A model generated the notes under the pieces. The model was not told the DNA's origin and ran no database searches. It saw only the letters and a program-made list of their open reading frames with translations. DNA of 64,000 nt, taken from the NCBI GenBank assembly GCA_016722295.1, contig JADKGL010000013.1, forward strand, positions 1-64,000, in the 5' to 3' direction. This DNA is from Saprospiraceae bacterium (GTDB lineage: Bacteria > Bacteroidota > Bacteroidia > Chitinophagales > Saprospiraceae). Positions 19,257 through 27,365 of this stretch are shown piece after piece. How positions within the stretch are numbered: the first letter of the stretch is position 1; every line of letters starts with the position of its first letter. Made by a program: the position numbers and the translations under genes.

Positions 19257-21713
19257 TTATTTAATCACTCGATTTAATTGTCTCTTACCGTTTTGATCTA
19301 TTGTCTGAATGTAGTAAATTCCCATTGTCCAAGATTTAGTATCTATTTTATGCGATTTAGTTTCTTTCAATAAATTAGTTTGGTAAAAGATCTTGCCATC
19401 TTGATTCGAAACCACTATTGAATGAATATTAGACTCACTAAAAATGGTAATATTGTCTTGAAATGGATTTGGTGTACAATATACTTTTGAGGCTGAATAG
19501 TGATTCGTTGCAGAAGTAAATTTTAATTCATAATACCCAAATGAATAAGTACAAGATTGCGCATCCATTAATACAACAAAATAACTTCCTTGTCTTAATT
19601 TTGTAAATGAAGCTGTATTGTTTTTTTCAATAATGTTTCCACTTGAATCGATCAAAGTAAAAGTGTATGGCGCGACCCCGCCTTTGAAAATTAAATGAAT
19701 CTCTCCATCAGCAGATGAGTTGGTTGAAGGTTGAACAAGTCGAATTGACGATTGAAGAACACTATCCCAATTTGTTTTGTAATTGATTTCAAATTGCTGT
19801 GGAATGCAAGAAAAACTATCGATGATTGTTAATGCAATTTTTTCTTTTTTAGAATTATAAATGATGCTACTATCTCGAGAGATATGTAATGTGTCAGTAT
19901 TTAATATCAATAAATTCTTTTCGGTATTTACATCCATTTTTAAATAAATGTCAATACCATCACTTGGGCATTTTTTTTGTATGATTGTATCTACGTTTAT
20001 TGTTGCAGATCGATCTATTTCGATTGTTGTTGAGCATTGATTCGTATTACCAGAATGATCTGTAACAGAATAGGTCAATACGTGTTTCCCATATCCAAGT
20101 ACATCCCCGATTTTTTGATTTGTTGAGAGTAAAGTTATTTCTTTAATACCACAATTGTCTGAGTGAATTGGCGTAGGTATTTTTTCATTACAATTCCATT
20201 TGTTATAGCTTACATTGCAGTCAATTACTGGCGCTCTTCTATCTTGCACAGTGACAAATATTGAATCTCGAACTACATTCTTGGAATTATCTTCGACATC
20301 AATATATACTTTTACAGGCATAGTAAGATCAGCGCAATCAAAATTAGTTTTCGAAGCTCTATAAATAAAACTTACATCACAATTATCTGAAACAGTAAGT
20401 ACTGCATCTTTTGGATCTAATACAGCTTTGCCAAGACTATCTAAAAGCAATGTTAGTGGCTTTACAGTTATTTTAGGGGCAATGCTATCTTTTGATCTCA
20501 GCTCAAATTGTACCACTTTCGTACATGAATTATGATCTGTTATCGTAAAGAGATAAGAGCCTTGTACTAGGCTATCCAATTTTTGATTTGGATTCCATAT
20601 GTAATCATAAGGTGCAGTACCCCCTGAAATTTGTAAAGTGATTTTACCATTTTTTGAGTTAGTGCAAGAAGGTTGTACTAAGATAGCATCTACTTTTAAC
20701 GAGTCTGGTTCTGTGATAAAATAAGAACCAACCAGTTTGCAATTATTGCCATCTGTTACAGTTACGGTATACATCCCAGCTTTTAAGTTTGTGATTGTAT
20801 TTGATGTTGGACCTGAACTCCATTTTACTGTGCGATTGCCTGTTCCACCAGATGTACTAATTGAAATTTTTCCATCGCTTTTTCCGTAGCAAGATAAATC
20901 TGTTTTATCTACCAAATCTAATCCAATAGCAGGTGGATCAGTAAGAGTTATAGTTGATTCTGCTGTGGTATTATTATTGTCTGTAACAATGACTGTATAT
21001 GTTCCAGCTACAAGATTCGAAATTGAAGCAGTGCTGCCTCCATTAGACCATGAATAGGTATATGGCATTTGTCCCCCAGATGGAGCAACTGTAATCATTC
21101 CATCATTTCCACCATTGCAGCTCGGATTCTTCTTTGAGGTAACTGCTATGGTAATAGTTGCACCCATGATTGATCCAGTAGATGAATTCGTCACTAAATA
21201 ATCATTGCTGTTAGTGTTATTTCCATTATCTGCTATGATACCAGCGTAATACATATTTATAACATTTCCTGGGGCAGAAGCAGGTGCTTTCCAGTTGACT
21301 GTCCAAGTGACAGAGCCTCCTCCTCCAAATGATTTCGCCATTGAATGCTTCCAATAATTCTTTGGAGATCCATTGAGTGTTGAACCCGCGCCGGGACTAG
21401 AGAATGTACCTGCATTACCATTATTTCCATCTAGAGCCACTACTTCAAAACCAGCTCTATCTGCTGAAGATAATGGGACTGAATTATTAAATACTGTGAT
21501 GACAAGTGGATAAGTAGCATTTGGCGTAATTGTCCCAGGTAAACCTGATATCGAAATACTTCCGCCTAACCCTCCGCTACTTCCTTGGATATGGCAGTTT
21601 GCACATGTGCCTTCTCCAGGAGCGCCTGTGAGCCCATTTGGTGGATTGCTACTATAGGCTAATAAAAATAGTGAAAGGAATAAACCGTAAACAGCAAGTT
21701 TTTGATTGGACAT
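19257..21713 (-). CDS. SprB-repeat secreted protein with Reeler-like domain and T9SS tail
   Basis: Start chosen at 21713, where a signal peptide begins (MSNQKLAVYGLFLSLFLLAY); an in-frame ATG at 21743 overlaps the promoter box. The mature protein opens with a Reeler-like 'choice-of-anchor' domain marked by GTCANCH. At least three SprB-type repeats follow (for example CNGGNDGMITV...GTYTVIVTD), then HYR-like regions. It ends with a type IX secretion sorting domain (YCTPNPFQDNI ... GIYYIQTID...NRVIK). It is predicted to be exported through T9SS and displayed or released at the surface, probably for adhesion or gliding. Length 818 residues. Confidence 0.87.
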   Translation of the reverse strand: MSNQKLAVYGLFLSLFLLAYSSNPPNGLTGAPGEGTCANCHIQGSSGGLGGSISISGLPGTITPNATYPLVITVFNNSVPLSSADRAGFEVVALDGNNGNAGTFSSPGAGSTLNGSPKNYWKHSMAKSFGGGGSVTWTVNWKAPASAPGNVINMYYAGIIADNGNNTNSNDYLVTNSSTGSIMGATITIAVTSKKNPSCNGGNDGMITVAPSGGQMPYTYSWSNGGSTASISNLVAGTYTVIVTDNNNTTAESTITLTDPPAIGLDLVDKTDLSCYGKSDGKISISTSGGTGNRTVKWSSGPTSNTITNLKAGMYTVTVTDGNNCKLVGSYFITEPDSLKVDAILVQPSCTNSKNGKITLQISGGTAPYDYIWNPNQKLDSLVQGSYLFTITDHNSCTKVVQFELRSKDSIAPKITVKPLTLLLDSLGKAVLDPKDAVLTVSDNCDVSFIYRASKTNFDCADLTMPVKVYIDVEDNSKNVVRDSIFVTVQDRRAPVIDCNVSYNKWNCNEKIPTPIHSDNCGIKEITLLSTNQKIGDVLGYGKHVLTYSVTDHSGNTNQCSTTIEIDRSATINVDTIIQKKCPSDGIDIYLKMDVNTEKNLLILNTDTLHISRDSSIIYNSKKEKIALTIIDSFSCIPQQFEINYKTNWDSVLQSSIRLVQPSTNSSADGEIHLIFKGGVAPYTFTLIDSSGNIIEKNNTASFTKLRQGSYFVVLMDAQSCTYSFGYYELKFTSATNHYSASKVYCTPNPFQDNITIFSESNIHSIVVSNQDGKIFYQTNLLKETKSHKIDTKSWTMGIYYIQTIDQNGKRQLNRVIK

Positions 21714-21740
21714 AAATACCTTATATTTGATTCTAAAGCT

Positions 21741-21773
21741 CAAATATAACGAAATTCAAATTCTAGATAAAAA
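21741..21773 (-). promoter_or_regulatory. promoter of the SprB-repeat gene
   Basis: On the minus strand: a T5 run, about 20 bases, then TATATTTG, an exact TAnnTTTG. Its position rules against translation from the ATG at 21743. Confidence 0.5.
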
Positions 21774-21776
21774 TAT

Positions 21777-22097
21777 TTAAGCCTGCGCAGTAGGCGTATT
21801 GAATGCCATTGGTGGAAAACCTTGAGGTTCATTGTCAATTACTGCACCGAATTGGTTTTCATATTTATTCAAATTATCGTGTAAAGCTTTTAACAATCGC
21901 TTTGCATGTTGAGGTGTAAGCACTATTCGAGCTTTAACCTTAGCTTTTGGAACATTGGGCATTAATCTTACAAAATCCAAAACAAACTCAGAATGAGAAT
22001 GGGAGATTATAGCGAGATTGGAGTAAATTCCATCTGCAATATCTTCAGACAATTCTATATTGATTTGATTCTGTGGATTGTTATTGTTATCTTGCAT
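21777..22097 (-). CDS. DUF3467 domain protein
   Basis: A small cytoplasmic protein of about 106 residues, taking the ATG at 22097 (MQDNNNN) as start; an in-frame ATG seven codons earlier is equally possible. The body matches the DUF3467 family: IELSEDIADGIYSNLAIISH, EFVLDFVRLMP, RIVLTPQHAKRLLKAL. Function is unknown for the family. It is divergent from the methyltransferase, with about 40 bases between the starts. Confidence 0.8.
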   Translation of the reverse strand: MQDNNNNPQNQINIELSEDIADGIYSNLAIISHSHSEFVLDFVRLMPNVPKAKVKARIVLTPQHAKRLLKALHDNLNKYENQFGAVIDNEPQGFPPMAFNTPTAQA

Positions 22098-22137
22098 TGT
22101 TTTATTTTTGTGGTGCAAATTTATTAAAAAAAATGAA

Positions 22138-22970
22138 ATGGATATAAAGAATATTGATTTAGATAAAAGTGAAGAATTTTATTTTAAAGCGAATAAAGCA
22201 TTATGGAATGTAAAGACTCCCATTCATGTGAAATCTGAATTTTATGAAAATGATGCATTTCTAAACGGAAAATCTAGTTTGACTGAAGTTGAAAATGAGT
22301 TCTTGCCAGAAGTAAAAGGGAAGAGATTGATTCATTTGCAATGTCATTTTGGTCAAGATACAATTTCTCTAGAACGAATGGGAGCACATTGTACAGGAAT
22401 TGATTTTTCAAATATTGCAATCGAACATGCTCAAAAAACAGCAATGGAATTAAATTTAAGTACAAAATTTTATGAATCAAATGTATATGATGTTTTGGAT
22501 TTAAATTTAGGGAAATTCGATATCGTATTTACAAGTTATGGCGTACTATCGTGGTTACCAGATTTAAAAAATGGGCTGACGTAATTTCAGGTTTACTTAA
22601 GCCAGGCGGATTGCTCTATATCGCAGAATTCCATCCTTTGCTTTATATGTATGAATTTGAATCTCAAGAATTACAATATCCATATGGAAGCCCCGGAAAG
22701 GTTTTCTCAGATAGCGAATCATTCACTTATGCAGATCGCAATTACCCATTAGAGAGTGTATCCTATTTTTGGCAACATAATTTTGACGAAATAATTTCGG
22801 CATTGTTAGATAATGATCTCGATATTTTACGATTTAAAGAAATTGAATTTTCGCCTTATAATTGTTTTCCACATATGAAAGAAATTGCGCCTAAACGATA
22901 TCAATATGGGAAAGCGGAACTTAAGATTCCACATATTTTTCATATTTTAGCCAGGAAGCGTGGAGAATAA
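22138..22970 (+). pseudogene. class I SAM-dependent methyltransferase, frameshifted
   Basis: Two overlapping reading frames (22138-22584 and about 22563-22970) together encode one methyltransferase of about 278 residues. The SAM-binding motif is LIHLQCHFGQDT, followed by GIDFSNIAIEHA; the second part begins KKWADVISGLLKPGGLLYIA and continues to a normal C-terminus. The break lies in a six-A run at 22566-22571; one extra A, or a -1 shift, restores the continuous DLKKWADV. The zero frame also reads T TTA AAA at 22563-22569, a classic slippery heptamer. A sequencing or replication slip is the simplest reading. The substrate is unknown. Confidence 0.8.
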
Positions 22971-22983
22971 GTCAAACACATTG

Positions 22984-23015
22984 TTTGATGTATAATAAAA
23001 ACTACTTTATCTTTA
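22984..23015 (+). promoter_or_regulatory. promoter of tRNA-Arg
   Basis: TTTG, exactly 20 bases, then TATCTTTA, one base off the TAnnTTTG consensus, ending 10 bases before the tRNA. Confidence 0.55.
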
Positions 23016-23025
23016 CGCATCAATT

Positions 23026-23097
23026 GGTCTCATAGTTCAATGGATAGAATAGAAGTTTCCTAAACTTTTGATACAGGTTCGATTCCTGTTGAGACTA
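23026..23097 (+). tRNA. tRNA-Arg (anticodon CCT)
   Basis: A complete 72-base cloverleaf: acceptor GGTCTCA/TGAGACT with a G-T first pair, D stem GTTC/GAAT, anticodon stem GAAGT/ACTTT with loop TTCCTAA, and T arm ACAGG-TTCGATT-CCTGT. The discriminator is A and CCA is not encoded. Anticodon CCT reads AGG arginine codons. Confidence 0.93.
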
Positions 23098-23117
23098 CAT
23101 GATATTTTTTAATTCGT

Positions 23118-24284
23118 TTAACATAACTTTTTTACAGCCTCTGCTACTTTGATTGCTACAGATTCATCCAAAGCATGTGGGATGATTTGATCTGGTCGTA
23201 TATCTGTCACACAAGATGCGATAGCTTCTGCAGCTGCGAACTTCATAGCAAGTGTGATTTGTTTAGCCCTTCCTTGCAATGCTCCTAAGAATATACCTGG
23301 AAAAGCAAGCACATTGTTGACTTGGTTAGGGAGATCTGATCGCCCTGTGCCTACTACAAGTGCACCACCTTTATATGCTTCTTCTGGCATAATTTCTGGT
23401 GTTGGGTTAGCGAGTGCTAGGATCAATGGATCTTTAGCCATATTGCGTATATCATCTGCTGTTAATAAATTGGCCCTACTTACGCCTATAAATACATCAG
23501 CATTATGCATTGCTTTGAATAAATCACCTGAGATTTTTTCTTTGTTTGTGTGTTCTAATAATTTAATTTTGACTGCATTGAGATCAGCGCGATCAGCTTG
23601 AAGAATTCCTTTAGTATCAGTTACAATGATATCTTTTACTAATCTTTGATTGGGTGTATTGGGATCTTTTTTTGTCAAATATTTTGCAATGGTGATTCCC
23701 GCAGCACCAGCACCGTTAATCACCAATTTTAAATCTTCCATTTTTCTGTTCGTCAATTTGCAAAAATTGATTAATGCCGCTAGGACTACGATAGCCGTGC
23801 CATGTTGATCATCATGAAATACTGGAATTCCAATATCTTGGAGTCGCTCTTCAATTTCAAAACATCTAGGAGAAGAGATATCTTCAAGGTTGATTCCTCC
23901 AAACACAGGTGCAATATTTCTAACGATATTAATAATTTCTTCTGTGTCTTGCGTCTCTACACAAATTGGGAATGCATTGATTCCAGCAAATCGTTTGAAT
24001 AGCATTGCTTTGCCTTCCATAACTGGTATTGAAGCTTTAGCTCCAATATTGCCCAGTCCAAGCACTGATGATCCATCGCTGAATATAGCGACCGTATTTC
24101 TTTTAATAGTAAGGTCATATACTTTACTTGGATCTTTGTATATTTCAAGACAAGGTTGCGCCACACCAGGGGAATAAGCTAATGCAAGATGGTCACTAGT
24201 CGTTAAGGGAATTCTATTCTCGACGCTAATCTTTCCACCGACATCATAATGCATTTCTAATGATCTTTTAAATAAATCAGCCAT
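23118..24284 (-). CDS. malic enzyme, NAD(P)-dependent, short form
   Basis: Oxidative decarboxylation of malate to pyruvate. The start at 24284 (MADLFKRSLEMHY) gives 388 residues; an in-frame ATG 18 codons upstream is possible. Family motifs are present: LAYSPGVAQPC, NTVAIFSDGSSVLGLGN, EDISSPRCFEIE, HDDQHGTAIV and the Rossmann NGAGAAGI. The phosphotransacetylase-like C-terminal domain found in the roughly 750-residue MaeB form, common in Bacteroidota, is absent, with no sign of truncation. Cofactor preference is not deducible. Confidence 0.9.
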   Translation of the reverse strand: MADLFKRSLEMHYDVGGKISVENRIPLTTSDHLALAYSPGVAQPCLEIYKDPSKVYDLTIKRNTVAIFSDGSSVLGLGNIGAKASIPVMEGKAMLFKRFAGINAFPICVETQDTEEIINIVRNIAPVFGGINLEDISSPRCFEIEERLQDIGIPVFHDDQHGTAIVVLAALINFCKLTNRKMEDLKLVINGAGAAGITIAKYLTKKDPNTPNQRLVKDIIVTDTKGILQADRADLNAVKIKLLEHTNKEKISGDLFKAMHNADVFIGVSRANLLTADDIRNMAKDPLILALANPTPEIMPEEAYKGGALVVGTGRSDLPNQVNNVLAFPGIFLGALQGRAKQITLAMKFAAAEAIASCVTDIRPDQIIPHALDESVAIKVAEAVKKLC

Positions 24285-24382
24285 ATCAGGTAATTTTAAA
24301 AATGGGTGACAAACATACAATATTTTGCTCTGCAGCACATCTTATATTCAAAAATCTGTTGAAAAAAAGAATTTAAGCCGCT

Positions 24383-25081
24383 TTAAGCTGTTCCTGGCAA
24401 CATTGGAACGAATTTATAGTGCCCAAATGTTTCTTTTTTAATCTTTCCATCTTCTAGTTTACTAATTCTATACATGATTTGATCATTATTCTTGCCGATA
24501 GGGACTACCATTATACCTCCTACAACCAATTGATCAATCAATTTCATTACATTCTCTGGAGCTGCCGCTGTGACTAGGATTCTATCAAATGGTGCAAAGC
24601 GAGGCAAGCCTTCAAATCCATCCCCAAAAAATGTACGTATGAGTCCATAACCTATTTCATGAATGCGTTTCGCTGTTTTGTCATGAAGATGTTTGTGCCT
24701 TTCGATAGAATAGACTTTTGCACCCATCTCGTGTAACACACATGCTTGATACCCAGATCCAAGTCCTACCTCCATGATTTTATTTTTAGGTTCTATATTT
24801 AATAAACTCGTTTGCATTGCAACTGTATAGGGTTGTGAAATGGTCTGTTCACAATCGATGGGAAATGCATTGTCTTTGTATGCCCATTCACCAAAAGCAT
24901 TATCTAAAAATAAGTGCCTTGGTACTCTCCTAATAGCTTCTAAAACCTCAAGATTTGAGATTCCTTTTAATCGCAATTCTTCAACTAATTGATTGCGCAA
25001 ACCCTTATGTCGATAGCTATCCAAAATTGTTTTGATTTTCAATGCAAATATAATAATTTTATTTAATATGTTTGGGAGCAA
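24383..25081 (-). CDS. pcm: protein-L-isoaspartate O-methyltransferase
   Basis: Repairs isoaspartyl residues in damaged proteins using SAM. The core is clear: RVPRHLFLD, CEQTISQPYTVA, motif I MEVGLGSGYQACVL, VYSIER, and VTAAAPENV. The first 13 residues precede the usual family start (YRHKGLRNQLVEEL), so translation could instead begin at a TTG at 25042. A TATATTTG box on the minus strand at 25045-25052 lies inside the annotated 5' end, which favours a later start, but its spacing to that TTG is too short to settle it. Confidence 0.9.
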   Translation of the reverse strand: MLPNILNKIIIFALKIKTILDSYRHKGLRNQLVEELRLKGISNLEVLEAIRRVPRHLFLDNAFGEWAYKDNAFPIDCEQTISQPYTVAMQTSLLNIEPKNKIMEVGLGSGYQACVLHEMGAKVYSIERHKHLHDKTAKRIHEIGYGLIRTFFGDGFEGLPRFAPFDRILVTAAAPENVMKLIDQLVVGGIMVVPIGKNNDQIMYRISKLEDGKIKKETFGHYKFVPMLPGTA

Positions 25082-25103
25082 AACTCATTTCATAAAAAGA
25101 TTG

Positions 25104-25111
25104 TAAATTTG
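25104..25111 (+). promoter_or_regulatory. -7 promoter box for the phosphohexomutase gene
   Basis: TAAATTTG followed by C, an exact TAnnTTTG match 22 bases before the ATG. The -33 element is not convincing. Confidence 0.4.
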
Positions 25112-25132
25112 CATTTTACAATTGTTGATTAA

Positions 25133-26527
25133 ATGGATCAAATTAAATTTGGAACGGACGGATGGAGGGCTATCATTGCTGATACTTACACTGTTGAAAA
25201 CGTGCGACGTGTTGCAGAAGGAACAGCATTGTGGATGAAGTCAAAAGGGTTTCGAAAAGTAGTTATCGGACATGATTGTAGATTTGGAGGTAAATTATTC
25301 CTTCAGGAAGCTTGTCGTGTGCTTGGTGGACATGAAATTGAGTGTTTTTATGCTGAAGGATATGTAAGTACTCCTATGGTTTCACTTGGCGTATTGCAGC
25401 AAAAGGCTGATATTGGTATCGTTATCACAGCAAGCCATAATCCACCAGATTATAATGGCTTTAAATTAAAGTCTTCTTATGGCGGGCCAACCATTCCTTC
25501 AGATATAGAACAAGTCGAATCGTTAATTCCTGATAAGGAGATATTACCGAAGCAAGATTTTTCTACTTTAAATTCAATTGGGATTCTTAAAAAGGTGGAT
25601 CTTGAACAAGCTTATTTTGATCATGTGATTTCACATTTTAATTTGCAGTTGATTCAAGAGAAAACAAATGTTGCATTTGATGCAATGTATGGAGCAGGGC
25701 AGCGCATAATGACGCGTTTGTTTCCAAAATTAAAATCATTTCATTGTAGTTGGAATCCTGGATTTGATGGTACTGCTCCTGAGCCAATATCAAAAAACCT
25801 TACAGAAATTACAGCATTTCTAAAGGAAAATCCAGATCAGTATACAGCAATAGCTAATGATGGCGATGCTGATCGAGTATGCATGATTGATCCCAATGGA
25901 AACATGGTAGATTCTCACCACATCCTCCTTTTACTTGTACATTACTTAGCAGGTTATAAGAAAATGACAGGTAAAATAGTAGTTAGCTTTTCAGTGACAA
26001 ACAAATTAAAAAAATTAGCAGATTACTATGGTCTAGAGTTGGTTGTCACGAAGATTGGATTTAAGTATATCGCTGAATATATGATATCAGAAGATGTGCT
26101 TGTAGCTGGTGAAGAATCAGGAGGCCTTGCTATAAAAGGTCATATTCCAGAACGCGATGGTGTATGGATAGGTATTACAATTTTGGAATTCATGGCTGCA
26201 ACTGGAAAAACAATCAATGAATTGATCCAAGATGTATATCAGATTACAGGATCTTTTGCTTATGATCGATTGGACTTACATCTTAGTGATGATCAAATGT
26301 CAAAAGTAAAGCAAAGATTAGCAAATGATAAATTTGATCAATGGGGAGACTTTCATTGCATTAATTTTGAATCGTTGGATGGGCAAAAATATTACTTTGA
26401 AGATGATGCATGGTTGATGTTCAGAGCATCAGGTACTGAACCGGTTTTGCGTATCTATGCTCAAGGCAAGGATATGGATGTTGTAAAAAATATCCATCAA
26501 GCAGCACGAAAAGAATTAGGGCTGTAA
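25133..26527 (+). CDS. phosphoglucomutase/phosphomannomutase family protein
   Basis: An alpha-D-phosphohexomutase of 464 residues interconverting 1- and 6-phosphosugars. The phosphoserine loop is TASHNPPDYNGFK (Ser101), the metal-binding loop NDGDADR (about 240-246), the sugar-binding loop GEESGG, and the phosphate-binding loop RASGTEP near the C-terminus. All four are intact. Whether glucose or mannose phosphate is preferred cannot be told. The next gene starts 19 bases downstream and may be cotranscribed. Confidence 0.93.
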   Translation: MDQIKFGTDGWRAIIADTYTVENVRRVAEGTALWMKSKGFRKVVIGHDCRFGGKLFLQEACRVLGGHEIECFYAEGYVSTPMVSLGVLQQKADIGIVITASHNPPDYNGFKLKSSYGGPTIPSDIEQVESLIPDKEILPKQDFSTLNSIGILKKVDLEQAYFDHVISHFNLQLIQEKTNVAFDAMYGAGQRIMTRLFPKLKSFHCSWNPGFDGTAPEPISKNLTEITAFLKENPDQYTAIANDGDADRVCMIDPNGNMVDSHHILLLLVHYLAGYKKMTGKIVVSFSVTNKLKKLADYYGLELVVTKIGFKYIAEYMISEDVLVAGEESGGLAIKGHIPERDGVWIGITILEFMAATGKTINELIQDVYQITGSFAYDRLDLHLSDDQMSKVKQRLANDKFDQWGDFHCINFESLDGQKYYFEDDAWLMFRASGTEPVLRIYAQGKDMDVVKNIHQAARKELGL

Positions 26528-26546
26528 TACTAATATAGTAAAAGCA

Positions 26547-27242
26547 ATGGATGTTTTTTCAGATTACAAACTTAAGGATGTAGACAAGGAGTGCATTGAA
26601 GATTTGCTTTTGAAAGTCGAGGTTTCATTTGATATACAATTTATAAAGGGCGAGTTATATTATATCGGCACCTTTGGAGAACTTTGTGATCATATCAATA
26701 ATAAAATCAAACTAGAAACAGTAGACGATTGCACAAGTCAACAAGCATTTTATAAATTACGTAATGCATTATCAAAAACACTTCAGATCGAAACTAAAAC
26801 AATTTCCGTTAATCATTTACTTAAGGAGCTTTTACCTCGACGAAATAGGCGTTCAAAAATAACAACATTGGAAGAGAATTTAGGCATTAAGCTCAATATA
26901 TTAAGACCACCATATTGGGTTACAAGAATAATTTTAATTGCATTTCTTTTTTCTGTTGTCGGACTTTTTTTTAACTTCCAAATAGGATTTGCAGGACTTA
27001 TGTGTTCAATAATAGGATTTTGGATTAGCATTAAAATTGGAAACGAATTTGACCTAGAATCTGTAGGCCAAGTTGCTGAAAAAATGTGCAGAGAAAATTA
27101 CTTACAATCTAGACGAAATCCAAAGACATTTAATAGAAGTGAAATTGAAAAAGTATTGATTGATTGGTTCAGTCTTCACTTGAGCTTAGAAAGAAGTAAA
27201 TTAACCAAAGATGCAATTTTACAAGTAGGTATTAAAAATTAA
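26547..27242 (+). CDS. unrecognised protein with two membrane segments
   Basis: A 231-residue protein that I do not recognise. The first 100 residues are helical and charged; the stretch around IGTFGELCDHINNKI resembles the last helices of acyl-carrier-protein-like folds, but no DSL phosphopantetheine site is seen. Two adjacent membrane segments follow (about residues 126-160: VTRIILIAFLFSVVGLFF and GFAGLMCSIIGFWISI), separated by a short loop. A soluble C-terminal part contains a helical RNPKTFNRSEIEKVLIDWFS. It probably shares a transcript with the phosphohexomutase. Reading frame quality is good. Confidence 0.65.
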   Translation: MDVFSDYKLKDVDKECIEDLLLKVEVSFDIQFIKGELYYIGTFGELCDHINNKIKLETVDDCTSQQAFYKLRNALSKTLQIETKTISVNHLLKELLPRRNRRSKITTLEENLGIKLNILRPPYWVTRIILIAFLFSVVGLFFNFQIGFAGLMCSIIGFWISIKIGNEFDLESVGQVAEKMCRENYLQSRRNPKTFNRSEIEKVLIDWFSLHLSLERSKLTKDAILQVGIKN

Positions 27243-27365
27243 TATACTAATTGTTATGAATCATGAATTAATGATTCATTTAAAATTCTTGAAAAATCAA
27301 ATTATTGTTCGTGAATTTATTGCAAATTTTTCTGTTTAAAACAATCCTGCTTTAGAGCAAATATC

